Shown here one piece after another: positions 27,338 through 35,707 of a DNA stretch of 64,000 nucleotides (its first letter is position 1; the number at the start of each line of letters is the position of its first letter). The position numbers and the translations under genes were made by a program. The notes under the pieces were generated by a model. The model was not told the DNA's origin and did not search any database. It worked only from the letters and a program-made list of their open reading frames with translations. Source of the DNA: Alphaproteobacteria bacterium (GTDB taxonomy: Bacteria; Pseudomonadota; Alphaproteobacteria; Micropepsales; Micropepsaceae); assembly GCA_025924715.1 (NCBI GenBank), contig JAICHV010000016.1, forward strand, positions 1 to 64,000. Direction: 5' to 3'.

Positions 27338-28003
27338 ATGCTGTTCGACTCTGCCCTCGATGCGCCCGGCGTTAACGATGCGGAAGGCGGCGCGCTCAAG
27401 GTCGTGAGCTGGAATCTGCTGCGGCGCGTCGGCGCCAAGGTCGAGGATGTGGCCTCGGTGGTGCATCGCCAGCGGCCCGATTTGTTGCTGCTGCAGGAAG
27501 CCACCGAAGAAATATCGCGCCTGCCGTCGCTGGTGGGCGGGCATTTCTTTCGTCACCCCATGCAAAGCCGGATTTATGGTTTGGCGGCCTGGAGCCCGCA
27601 TCCCTTTCCCGCCGGCGCTCCTTTGCGGCTGCCGGTGACCGTGCTGCCGGGCGGCGTGCCGCCGCGGGATGCCCTGCTGGTCTCCTTCCGGGGAATCTCC
27701 TTTGCCAATGTGCATCTGTCGCATGGCCAGTTCCTCAACCGCTGGCAATTGCTGCATATCGCCGAAGCGCTGACGGGACCGGCGGCGATCATCGGCGATT
27801 TCAATGCCGTCGGGCCGGTGCGGATCCCCGGATTTTCCGATGTCGGTCCGCGCCAGAAAACCCACCGTCCGACCAAATTGTTCGCGCTGCGGCTCGACCG
27901 CTGCATGGCGCGCGGCCTGGATTGCAGCGCCACCGAAGTGCTGGACAAAGGTCCTTCCGACCATCATCCCATCGTGCTGAACCTGGCGCGCCCTGTCCCC
28001 TGA
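27338..28003 (+). CDS. Endonuclease/exonuclease/phosphatase family protein
   Basis: A 221-residue EEP-fold protein from the ATG at 27338, with GGAG six bases upstream. All core motifs are present: VVSWNLLRR, LLLLQEATEE (metal Glu), FANVHLSHGQ, IIGDFNAVG and SDHHPIVL (catalytic Asp-His). There is no obvious signal peptide. The substrate may be a phosphodiester lipid or nucleic acid; its divergence from cardiolipin synthase hints at lipid work. The promoter region carries a general-stress-type element, so the gene is probably stress induced. It converges with the next gene across 9 bp. Confidence 0.85.
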   Translation: MLFDSALDAPGVNDAEGGALKVVSWNLLRRVGAKVEDVASVVHRQRPDLLLLQEATEEISRLPSLVGGHFFRHPMQSRIYGLAAWSPHPFPAGAPLRLPVTVLPGGVPPRDALLVSFRGISFANVHLSHGQFLNRWQLLHIAEALTGPAAIIGDFNAVGPVRIPGFSDVGPRQKTHRPTKLFALRLDRCMARGLDCSATEVLDKGPSDHHPIVLNLARPVP

Positions 28004-28012
28004 CGCGGTCGC

Positions 28013-30427
28013 CTAATCTGCGCCGCCCTGAACGACATTGCCCATCTGGCTGTACAACCGCGCGCGGCTTGCCGGCGAGCCTGAGAACAAATTGTCCGGC
28101 GCATGGCGGTAGGAGACGATCTTGCGATAGAGCGGGCCTTCGAGATGGGAATTGATCCCCCAGCCTGCCAGATACATCAGCCGCAGATCGCGGTCGGTAT
28201 TGAGCTGGGCATCCTTGAGCCAATCGGCGAGATCGGATTGCTGGCCGGCGAAAGTGGAATACATCTCGGTGGCGGAATAAAAGCCGATCTCGTGCATCGA
28301 GGCGGCGACCTTGGCGTAATCGGGCTGCGCCAAGCGGTGTTCCACCGCGTCCAGATCGATCTTCAAAGGCTCTGCCTGGCCCATCAGCACCAGATCATAG
28401 CCTTGACCCTCGATGGTGTTGGCCCAGATCGTGCCATGGGGAAAGACCTCGAAGAAAGTGGCGATCTCGCTTTTCACCGTCGCTTCGTCGCTTTCGTAAA
28501 GCGGCACGTAAAGCGTGAAATAGCCGCCCGGATTGAGATGGCGTTTCACGGTCTCGAAATAATCCGCCGAATAGATGGTGGCGGTGCCCTTGACCCAGAC
28601 ATCCAGCGGATCGGAGGCGATGATGTCGAAGGTTTCCTTGGTTGTGAGGAGGAAATGCCGCCCGTCATCGAAGACAATATGGGTGCGCGGGTCGTTCTTC
28701 ACATTGTTATCGAAAGGCGCGAAATATTTGGTCGAGAGGGGGGGGACTTTGGGCTCCAGCTCGCAGATGGTGATGCTGGCGACGCTGGGATAAGGGGTGA
28801 AGCTGCCGGCCGAGACCCCGGCGCCGAAGCCGATGCCCAGCACTTTAACCGGATGGGGATGCAGCAGCGCCGCGACATGGCCGACCATGCGCTGCAGCCG
28901 CATATCCGGAGCGTTGTTGGACGCCTCGACATGGCCGGCGACGCTGATCTGCAAAGTGCTGTCCTGATAGCGCGTTATGGCGACGGAGGAATTGCGCCCC
29001 TCCGCGGTTTCCACCAGCTGGGAATAGGGCGACATCATCTGCATCTGCCGGCCATAGGCGATCATGTTGCCGGGCTGCTGCGGCACACGCCAGGCCAGCA
29101 GGGCCGCGGCCGCCAGGCCGGCGGCCAAGGCACCGCCGCGAAGAAGCGAAGGCCGCCGTGCCAATTCAGGCAGCAGCAGGATCGCGCCGCTGAGGGCGGC
29201 CAGCGCGACCAGCAGGCGCTCGGTCTCGGTGGTGCCGATCCAACTGATCAGCACCAGGCCGGTCGCCAGGGCGCCGATCACCCCGCCCAGAGTGTTGGCG
29301 GCATAGACAAGGCCGACAGGGCGGGCGGGATCGTCATGATCGTCCGCCGCCGCCATCGCCAAAGGAAAGCTCACCCCCCACAGGATCGCGGCGGGCAGCA
29401 AACCGGCCAGGGAATGCTCAAGATCGTCGGCCGCGATGGCCCAGCCGCCGCCCGACAGATTCATCGGCCAGGACGGCATCAATTTGTTGATGAAATAGGC
29501 GGCCCAGGCGATGCCGGCGGCGAGTAGCATTTGGCTCCAGCCCAAGGCGGGGCGTGCTTTCAGGGAGCGCAGCAAATAAGCGGTCGCGAAACTGCCCAGC
29601 GCGATGCCGATCAGAAACACGGCCAGGATGATGGAAAAGGCATAGACCGTGCCGTCGAACATCATGCCGAGCTGGCGCGTCCACACCGTTTCGGCGGCCA
29701 AGGCGGTGGCGCCGGACAGCGCGATGGAAAGATGCACCATGCCGGGCTGTGCCGGCCGGACCGCCGGCTTGGCGGCCTGCGCCACATGCGTCGTGGTCCG
29801 CGCCAGGATCAAGGCGACCAGGGCGATGGCCACATTCAATCCAACAGCGGCATAGGTAGCGATCGCCATGTCATGCAGGCGCAGCAGGTAAAAACTGGCC
29901 GAGAGGCATCCGATCACCGCCCCCAGGCTGTTGGCGGCATAGAGCCAGCCCCACCAGCGCGCCGCCTGGCGGGTGGATTGGACATAGCGGGCCATCACCG
30001 GCAGCGACGCACCCATCAGAAGCGTGGGCGGCAAGAGGCAAAGCGCCGCCACCGCGCCGCGCAGCAACACACTGGGCAGGCCCTGCTGAATGCCGGCGAC
30101 ATAAACATGGTCGGCCAGTGGCATGCCCCACAGCACCGCCACGCCGCACAGCCCGATACCAAGCTCGATCAGGGCATAGACGCGCAAGGGTGAAAAGCCC
30201 GTACGGGGCAGGCGCTGCACCAGCCAGCTGCCCAGGCACAGCCCGCCCATGAAAGTGGCCAGCAGAATGGCCAGCGAGATGGCGCTGGCCCCGATCACCA
30301 GCTGCAGCAGCTGATACCAGACCACTTCGTAGATGAGGGCGGTGCCGCCGCTCGCCGCGAACAGAATTAAAATGAGCGTAAGCCTGAATGCGCCCGGTGA
30401 ACCGGCCGCCGCGGTCGTATTGGTCAT
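28013..30427 (-). CDS. Membrane-fused spermidine synthase-like protein
   Basis: About 804 residues from the ATG at 30427 (TGGGG eight bases upstream; an ATG at 30445 is possible). The N-terminal 450 residues hold many MFS-like helices, starting with SGGTALIYEVVWYQLL, a hallmark of fused MFS/spermidine-synthase proteins. The C-terminal part has a Rossmann domain with VLGIGFGAGVSAG, ITICELEPKV, VFDDGRHFL and IIASDPLDVW. True polyamine synthesis is unproven in this family; the transferase may act at the membrane. It is downstream of the prp operon on the same strand, with an AAAGAG/CTCTTT dyad in between. Confidence 0.82.
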   Translation of the reverse strand: MTNTTAAAGSPGAFRLTLILILFAASGGTALIYEVVWYQLLQLVIGASAISLAILLATFMGGLCLGSWLVQRLPRTGFSPLRVYALIELGIGLCGVAVLWGMPLADHVYVAGIQQGLPSVLLRGAVAALCLLPPTLLMGASLPVMARYVQSTRQAARWWGWLYAANSLGAVIGCLSASFYLLRLHDMAIATYAAVGLNVAIALVALILARTTTHVAQAAKPAVRPAQPGMVHLSIALSGATALAAETVWTRQLGMMFDGTVYAFSIILAVFLIGIALGSFATAYLLRSLKARPALGWSQMLLAAGIAWAAYFINKLMPSWPMNLSGGGWAIAADDLEHSLAGLLPAAILWGVSFPLAMAAADDHDDPARPVGLVYAANTLGGVIGALATGLVLISWIGTTETERLLVALAALSGAILLLPELARRPSLLRGGALAAGLAAAALLAWRVPQQPGNMIAYGRQMQMMSPYSQLVETAEGRNSSVAITRYQDSTLQISVAGHVEASNNAPDMRLQRMVGHVAALLHPHPVKVLGIGFGAGVSAGSFTPYPSVASITICELEPKVPPLSTKYFAPFDNNVKNDPRTHIVFDDGRHFLLTTKETFDIIASDPLDVWVKGTATIYSADYFETVKRHLNPGGYFTLYVPLYESDEATVKSEIATFFEVFPHGTIWANTIEGQGYDLVLMGQAEPLKIDLDAVEHRLAQPDYAKVAASMHEIGFYSATEMYSTFAGQQSDLADWLKDAQLNTDRDLRLMYLAGWGINSHLEGPLYRKIVSYRHAPDNLFSGSPASRARLYSQMGNVVQGGAD

Positions 30428-30480
30428 AAATTGCCCCAGCGCCATAAATTCGTTATGCGAGCATTAAGTGGTGCGAGCCC

Positions 30481-30497
30481 AAAGAGCCATCCTCTTT
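30481..30497. repeat. Short dyad between prpB and the spermidine-synthase-like gene
   Basis: AAAGAG (30481-30486) and CTCTTT (30492-30497) are separated by five bases. On the minus-strand transcript it could be a weak terminator after prpB or part of the promoter of the next gene. The T-run is only three bases, so no terminator is claimed. Confidence 0.3.
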
Positions 30498-30529
30498 ACA
30501 TATTGCGTTTGCGAGAACTGTCGCGGCAT

Positions 30530-31438
30530 TCAGCTTTTCGGTGTCGTGCTGGCGATGATCGAGGCGTCCAAGGCTTCGTAATCGGCATAACCGATGGTGT
30601 CGTAAAGCTCCGCCCGGGTCTGCATCCGGCCCAGCAATGTTTCCGCCGAACCCTTGGCGCGCAGGGTGGCATAAAGCTCTTTCTGCGCCTTGGCCGCGAC
30701 GCGCAGGCTGCTGACGGGCCAGATCACCATTTTGTAGCCCATGGCTTCGAACTCAGGGGCGGTGAAAAAAGGCGTGCGGCCGAATTCGGTCATATTGGCC
30801 AGCAGGGGAACGCCGGGAAGTCCCTTGGCGAAGGCGCGGAACATTTCGGCGCTGGTCAAGGCTTCCGGAAAAATCGCATCCGCGCCGGCTTGCATATAAA
30901 GTCTGGCGCGGGCGAGGGCGCCGTCCAGGCCCTCGCTGGCGGCCGCATCGGTGCGGGCCAGGATCAGGGCGTGGCGCCGGGCCTTTCGGGCAGCGGCAAC
31001 TTTCGCCGCCATGTCCTGCGGCTGCGCCAATTTCTTGTCGTTGAGATGGCCGCATTTTTTGGGGAGGAGCTGATCTTCGATATGGACCGCGCCGGCGCCG
31101 GCTTCTTCGAAGGCGCGCACCATGGCCATCACATTCAGCGCTTCGCCATAGCCGGTATCGCCGTCCACCAGCACCGGCAAACCGCTGGCGCGCGCGACCT
31201 GGCGGATGAAAAAGCAGACGTCGTCTATGGTGAGAATGCCCAGGTCCGGCAGGCCCATCGAGGCGCTCATCGCCGCGCCGGACAGGTACAGCGCCTCGAA
31301 TCCGGCGCGGCGCGCCTGCGCTGCCGCCAAACCATTATACGCCCCGGGCAGCGGCAGAATGCCGGGACGATCCAGGAGCGCCCGCAGTCGCGTTCCGGCT
31401 GGCTCGGCAGGGGCGTCGGCGGCGACGAGATAGGGCAT
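30530..31438 (-). CDS. prpB: Methylisocitrate lyase
   Basis: A 302-residue enzyme from the ATG at 31438; the frame stays open upstream but lies inside prpD and lacks family similarity. It is an isocitrate lyase/PEP mutase superfamily member, with metal-binding VDGDTGYGE and the catalytic-loop Cys in KKCGHL. It cleaves 2-methylisocitrate to pyruvate and succinate, the last step of the methylcitrate cycle for propionyl-CoA. It begins 8 bp after the prpD stop. Length and motifs favour PrpB over other carboxyphosphonoenolpyruvate-mutase-like enzymes. Confidence 0.9.
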   Translation of the reverse strand: MPYLVAADAPAEPAGTRLRALLDRPGILPLPGAYNGLAAAQARRAGFEALYLSGAAMSASMGLPDLGILTIDDVCFFIRQVARASGLPVLVDGDTGYGEALNVMAMVRAFEEAGAGAVHIEDQLLPKKCGHLNDKKLAQPQDMAAKVAAARKARRHALILARTDAAASEGLDGALARARLYMQAGADAIFPEALTSAEMFRAFAKGLPGVPLLANMTEFGRTPFFTAPEFEAMGYKMVIWPVSSLRVAAKAQKELYATLRAKGSAETLLGRMQTRAELYDTIGYADYEALDASIIASTTPKS

Positions 31439-31446
31439 ATCAGGCC

Positions 31447-32898
31447 TCAAATGGCATAGAGATCCAGATAATCGGGAACCGTCATGGCTTCCAGCCGCGC
31501 CTGGTCGAGCGAGACATCCGCAATCGCGCGCTGGCGCCGCGCATCGAAGCGGCGGGCCAGATTGGTGCGGAATTTGGCCTCCAGCAAAGGAATGCCGTCG
31601 CCGCGGCGGCGTTTGTGACCGATGGGATAATCCACCACCAGTTCCGGCAGAACCGTACCGTCGCGCAAAGTGACGGTCAGGCCGTTGGGAATCGAGCGCT
31701 TTTGCGGGTCGTGGTAATCGGCGCTGAATTGCTTGTCTTCGCTGCAGACGATCTTGGCCCGCAAGGCGTCGATGCGCGGATCGGCGGCGATGCCGTCTTC
31801 GTAATCGGCCGCGGTCAGCCGTCCGAAGATCAGCGGCACCGCCACCATATATTGGATGCAATGGTCGCGGTCGGCCGGATTGTTGAGCGGGCCCTGTTTG
31901 TCGATGATGCGCATCGCCGCGTCATGGGTGCGGATGGCGATGGCCGCGATGTCGCCCGCGCTTTTGCCCATCTCTTTCAGGCACTGATGCAGCCTCATGG
32001 CCGCTTCCACCGCGGTCTGGGAATGAAATTCGGCCGGGAAGGAAATCTTGAACAGGATATTTTCCATCACATAAGTGCCGTAGCCGCGTTGAAAGCGGAA
32101 GGGTTTGCCATGGAACAAGACGTCATAAAAACCCCAGACCGGCGCGGTCAGCACGGAAGGGTAGCCCATTTCGCCGGTGCGGGCGATCAAGGCCAGGCGG
32201 ACCGCGCGGCTGGTGGCGTCGCCGGCCGCCCAGCTCTTGCGAGAGCCGGTGTTGGGCGAATGGCGATAGGTGCGCAAAGCCTGGCCGTCGACCAGGGCCA
32301 GGGAAAGGGCGTTGATCAGGGCCTCACGCGGCAAGCCCAGCATTTGCGCCGCCACCGCCGTCGAGGCCAGTTTGACCAGAATGACATGATCCAGGCCCAC
32401 GGCATTGAAGGAATTCTCCAGCGCAATGACGCCCTGGATTTCATGCGCCTTGATCATGGCGGTGAGGACATCGCGCATGGTCAGCGCCGGCTTGCCTTCC
32501 GCCTTGGCTTGGCGCGACAGCCAGTCGGCCACCGCCAGGATGGCCCCCAGATTGTCGGAAGGGTGCCCCCATTCCGCCGCCAGCCAAGTGTCGTTGAAAT
32601 CCAACCAGCGGATCATGGTGCCGATATTGAACGCGGCCTGCACTGGATCCAGCTCAAACGCTGTGCCCGGCACACGCGCGCCATGCGCAATGCCGGCGCC
32701 CGGGACGATGGGCCCGAGCAGCTTGGTACAGGCCGGATAATCCAGGGCCTCCAGGCCGCAGCCGATGGTATCGATGAGGCAATTGCGGGCGGTGGTATAG
32801 GCCAGCTCGCTCTCGACTTTATAATTCAGGACATAGTCGGCGATGTCGACCAGGACTTGATCGGGGGCGGGGCGGATATTGCTGATGGGGGCGGACAT
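31447..32898 (-). CDS. prpD: 2-Methylcitrate dehydratase
   Basis: A 483-residue MmgE/PrpD family protein. The N-terminal helical domain includes NCLIDTIGCGLEALDYPAC and the conserved IRWLDFNDTWLAAEWGHPSDN; the C-terminal domain carries PAEFHSQTAVEAA and DYPIGHKRRRGDG. It dehydrates 2-methylcitrate to 2-methyl-cis-aconitate (or on to methylisocitrate). It lies between prpC (6-bp gap) and prpB (8-bp gap) in one operon. No acnD/prpF pair is present, consistent with the PrpD route. Confidence 0.93.
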   Translation of the reverse strand: MSAPISNIRPAPDQVLVDIADYVLNYKVESELAYTTARNCLIDTIGCGLEALDYPACTKLLGPIVPGAGIAHGARVPGTAFELDPVQAAFNIGTMIRWLDFNDTWLAAEWGHPSDNLGAILAVADWLSRQAKAEGKPALTMRDVLTAMIKAHEIQGVIALENSFNAVGLDHVILVKLASTAVAAQMLGLPREALINALSLALVDGQALRTYRHSPNTGSRKSWAAGDATSRAVRLALIARTGEMGYPSVLTAPVWGFYDVLFHGKPFRFQRGYGTYVMENILFKISFPAEFHSQTAVEAAMRLHQCLKEMGKSAGDIAAIAIRTHDAAMRIIDKQGPLNNPADRDHCIQYMVAVPLIFGRLTAADYEDGIAADPRIDALRAKIVCSEDKQFSADYHDPQKRSIPNGLTVTLRDGTVLPELVVDYPIGHKRRRGDGIPLLEAKFRTNLARRFDARRQRAIADVSLDQARLEAMTVPDYLDLYAI

Positions 32899-32904
32899 GA
32901 TCTT

Positions 32905-34059
32905 TCAGGGGCGCTGGTCGAGGGGAAGGAATTTGCGATCCTCCGGACCGATATAATTGGCCGAGGGGCGGATGATCTTGTTGCTGATGCGCTGTTCGAT
33001 GACATGGGCGCCCCAGCCGGTGGTGCGGGAAATCACGAAAAGCGGGGTGAAGAACGGCGCCGGCACGCCCATCTGGTGATAGCTGACGGCGGAGAACCAA
33101 TCCAGATTGGGAAACATCCGCTTGGCGTCCCACATCACGCTTTCCAGCCGCTCGGCGATATCGAACAACCGCATGTCGCCACTGGTCTCGGACAGGCGGC
33201 GGGCCACTTCCTTGATCACCCGATTGCGCGGATCGGACACCGTATAGACCGGGTGACCGAAGCCGATCACCACTTCCTTGGCGGCCACCCTGCGGCGGAT
33301 ATCGGCTTCGGCTTCGTCCGGATTTTTGTAGCGGCTCAACACCGCGAAAGCGGCTTCATTGGCGCCGCCATGTTTGGGACCGCGCAGCGCGCCGATGGCG
33401 CCGCAGATCGCCGAATACATATCCGATCCGGTGCCGGCGATCACCCGCGCCGCGAAGGTGGAGGCATTGAATTCATGCTCCGCATACAGAATAAGTGAGA
33501 TGTGCATCTCGCGCACCCACTCGCTGGGCGGGGGCTTGCCGTGCAGCAGATGCAGGATATGACCGCCGATGCTGTCGTCGTCGGTTTCCACAAGGGTGCG
33601 CTTGCCATGCCGGCTGAAATGCATCCAGTAGAACAGCATGGAGGCGAAGGAGCCGATCAGCCGGTCGGCGGCGTCGCGTGCGCCTTGATGGGTTTCATCA
33701 TCTTGTTCCGGTTGGACGCAGCCCAGCACCGAAGCGCCTGTCCGCATCACGTCCATGGGATGGACGCTGGCGGGAAGCGTCTCGAGCACGGTGCGGACCG
33801 CCGGCGGCAATCCGCGATAGGATTTCAGTTTTGCCTTATAGGCGGACAGTTCGGCGCGGTTCGGCAGATGGCCGTGGATGAGCAGGTGAGCAATCTCTTC
33901 GAACTCAGCCCGCTCGGCAAAATCCAGAATATCATAGCCGCGATAATGCAGGTCATTGCCGGTGCGCCCCACCGTGCAGAGCGCCGTGTCCCCCGCCGCG
34001 ACCCCGGAGAGGGCGACGGATTTTTTGGGCCGGAAGGTGGGTGATCCCGCTTCGCTCAC
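32905..34059 (-). CDS. prpC: 2-Methylcitrate synthase (citrate synthase family)
   Basis: A 384-residue protein from the GTG at 34059. AAGGGAGG sits upstream and a clear -35/-10 pair lies at 34116-34089, so the 95 extra in-frame codons further upstream are unlikely to be translated. Citrate synthase motifs include [17 protein letters not shown] and [13 protein letters not shown] (catalytic His) and [13 protein letters not shown] near the C-terminus. It condenses propionyl-CoA with oxaloacetate. The identification as methylcitrate rather than citrate synthase rests on operon context with prpD and prpB and on length. Confidence 0.9.
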   Translation of the reverse strand: MSEAGSPTFRPKKSVALSGVAAGDTALCTVGRTGNDLHYRGYDILDFAERAEFEEIAHLLIHGHLPNRAELSAYKAKLKSYRGLPPAVRTVLETLPASVHPMDVMRTGASVLGCVQPEQDDETHQGARDAADRLIGSFASMLFYWMHFSRHGKRTLVETDDDSIGGHILHLLHGKPPPSEWVREMHISLILYAEHEFNASTFAARVIAGTGSDMYSAICGAIGALRGPKHGGANEAAFAVLSRYKNPDEAEADIRRRVAAKEVVIGFGHPVYTVSDPRNRVIKEVARRLSETSGDMRLFDIAERLESVMWDAKRMFPNLDWFSAVSYHQMGVPAPFFTPLFVISRTTGWGAHVIEQRISNKIIRPSANYIGPEDRKFLPLDQRP

Positions 34060-34088
34060 GCTTTTTCGCCGCCTCCCTTGGGCGGCCA

Positions 34089-34130
34089 AGATTAGGGCTT
34101 CGCCCGGCGAGGTCAATCGCCGGCAAGCCC
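34089..34130 (-). promoter_or_regulatory. Promoter and palindromic operator of the prp operon
   Basis: On the minus strand, -35 TTGACC (34116-34111), 16 bases and -10 TAATCT (34094-34089) lie about 30 bp before the prpC GTG. An imperfect palindrome covers the -35 and spacer: GGGCTT (34095-34100) with AAGCCC (34125-34130), and CCGGCGA (34104-34110) with TCGCCGG (34117-34123). A dyad centred on the -35 box is a classic repressor site. No regulator gene is adjacent. Confidence 0.6.
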
Positions 34131-34141
34131 CCCTGCGCGCC

Positions 34142-34169
34142 TTGAGCTTGCCCGCAATTGCTTTATTCT
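34142..34169 (+). promoter_or_regulatory. Possible sigma-70 promoter for the BNR-repeat gene
   Basis: TTGAGC (34142-34147), 16 bases, TATTCT (34164-34169) upstream of the ATG at 34241. The fit is moderate. The leader would be about 65 bases and ends in GGGAGGAGGA seven bases before the start codon. Confidence 0.35.
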
Positions 34170-34240
34170 GCGGCCTCCACAAGCAAAAATGATCAGTGGC
34201 GCTACCGGCGTCGAAGGCCGGCGCGGGAGGAGGACCGGCA

Positions 34241-35428
34241 ATGGCGGGCAAAAAGAAAACCGTGCGGCGCAAAGCCAAATCGGCATCGGGCCGCGGGGCC
34301 AAGCAAAGTACCGCCCGGCATCTCCTCCTGGTCGCCACCCGCAAGGGCGCGTGGCTGCTGCGCGCCGATGGCGCGCGCCGGGCCTGGCGCAGCGATGGCC
34401 CCCATTTTCTCGGTCATGTCATCCATCATCTGATGATCGATCCGCGCGACGGTCGCACCATGCTGGCTGCCGCCAGCACCGGCCATCTCGGTCCCACCAT
34501 TTTTCGCTCTACCGATTTTGGCCGCTCCTGGAGCGAAGCCAAACGCCCGCCCGCCTTTCGCAAGGAAGAAGGCGGCCGCACCGTCAAACACACATTCTGG
34601 CTCACCCCCGCGCATGACGATGAGCGCAATGTCTGGTATGCCGGCACCTCGCCCCAGGGCCTGTTCCGCAGCGAAGATGGCGGTCAAACCTGGGATCCGT
34701 TTTCCAGCATCAATGACGATCCCAAATATCGGGCCTGGATGGGCACCGAGCAGGACGGCACGCCCGACGGTCCCAAGCTGCATTCGATCATCGTCGATCC
34801 GCGCGATCCCGCCCATCTGTATTTCGCCATGTCCAGCGGCGGGGTGCATGAAAGCCGCGATCGCGGCAAAAGCTGGATACCGCTGGTCGAGGGGCTGGAG
34901 GTGGTGGAAGGGTTCGATGCCGCCAATCTGACCTTTCACGATCCGCATTGCGTGCGGCTCTGCCCCAGCAATCCCGACCGGCTCTACCAGCAGAATCATT
35001 GCGGCATTTACCGGCTCGACCGGCCCTCAAAACGCTGGCAGCGCATCGGCAAGGCGATGCCGGCCGCTATCGGCGATGTCGGCTTCCCCATGGTGGTGCA
35101 TCCGCGCAACGACAAGATTGCCTGGGTGTTGCCGATGGATGGTCAGACGGTGTGGCCGCGCACCAGCATCAAGGGCAGGCCCAGTGTGTTTGGCACCTCG
35201 AATGGCGGCGCCAGCTGGAAAAAGCTCACCGGCGGATTGCCGGCTGAGCAGGCCTGGTGGACCGTCAAGCGCCAGGCGATGACGGCGGATCGCGGCGATC
35301 CGGTGGGGCTTTATTTCGGCACCACCAGCGGCGAGCTATGGGCCAGCCGGGATGAGGGGCGGCAATGGCAAAGCATCGCGGGCCACCTGCCGGAGATCTA
35401 TGCGGTGGAAGCGGCGGAGCTGGGCTGA
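34241..35428 (+). CDS. BNR/Asp-box repeat beta-propeller protein
   Basis: A 395-residue protein from the ATG at 34241 (purine-rich ribosome site just upstream). A Lys/Arg-rich N-terminus of about 25 residues lacks a hydrophobic signal core, so it is probably cytoplasmic. Repeated Asp-box motifs are visible: [43 protein letters not shown] and [11 protein letters not shown]. These define a sialidase/sortilin-like propeller, but no sialidase Arg triad or FRIP motif is evident, so enzyme activity should not be assumed. Five bases separate it from the MoaD-like gene, a pairing that suggests a joint function. Confidence 0.8.
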   Translation: MAGKKKTVRRKAKSASGRGAKQSTARHLLLVATRKGAWLLRADGARRAWRSDGPHFLGHVIHHLMIDPRDGRTMLAAASTGHLGPTIFRSTDFGRSWSEAKRPPAFRKEEGGRTVKHTFWLTPAHDDERNVWYAGTSPQGLFRSEDGGQTWDPFSSINDDPKYRAWMGTEQDGTPDGPKLHSIIVDPRDPAHLYFAMSSGGVHESRDRGKSWIPLVEGLEVVEGFDAANLTFHDPHCVRLCPSNPDRLYQQNHCGIYRLDRPSKRWQRIGKAMPAAIGDVGFPMVVHPRNDKIAWVLPMDGQTVWPRTSIKGRPSVFGTSNGGASWKKLTGGLPAEQAWWTVKRQAMTADRGDPVGLYFGTTSGELWASRDEGRQWQSIAGHLPEIYAVEAAELG

Positions 35429-35433
35429 TCGGC

Positions 35434-35691
35434 ATGAATGTGCTGATCGCAAGTCCGCTGCGCTCTTACACCGGCGCTGCCGAGGTGACGGCTCATGGTG
35501 CCACCCTGGGCGAGCTGCTTGCCGATCTCGACCGGGCTTTTCCGGGCATCCGCTTCCGCATGGTCGACGAACAAGACCGGATTCGCCGGCATATCCGGAT
35601 TTTCGTCAATGGCGGCGCGGTATTGGAACTGGGCACCGCCCTTGGCGCGGCGGACGAAATATGCATCGTACAGGCCTTGAGTGGCGGCTGA
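35434..35691 (+). CDS. MoaD/ThiS family small ubiquitin-like protein
   Basis: An 85-residue beta-grasp protein. Features are GATLGELLADLDRAFPGIRFR, HIRIFVNG and a C-terminal SGG. The terminal Gly-Gly before the stop is the hallmark of MoaD/ThiS proteins, which are adenylated and thiocarboxylated or conjugated. No MoaE, ThiG or E1-like gene is in the window, so the pathway is open: molybdopterin or thiamine synthesis elsewhere, or a dedicated partner. It lies 5 bp after the BNR-repeat gene and 16 bp before the PQQ sugar dehydrogenase gene, likely in one transcript. Confidence 0.82.
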   Translation: MNVLIASPLRSYTGAAEVTAHGATLGELLADLDRAFPGIRFRMVDEQDRIRRHIRIFVNGGAVLELGTALGAADEICIVQALSGG

Positions 35692-35707
35692 GACACTGGG
35701 GACGATC

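Noticed and set aside
31439-31861. N-terminal extension of prpB
   Set aside because: The 141 extra codons lie inside prpD, are Arg-rich and have no family similarity; the ATG at 31438 gives normal PrpB length.
34060-34344. N-terminal extension of prpC
   Set aside because: It would be translated upstream of a good -35/-10 promoter and palindrome; the GTG at 34059 fits the family N-terminus.
34241-35428. Sialidase annotation for the BNR-repeat protein
   Set aside because: Asp-boxes alone do not define a sialidase; the FRIP motif and Arg triad are not seen.
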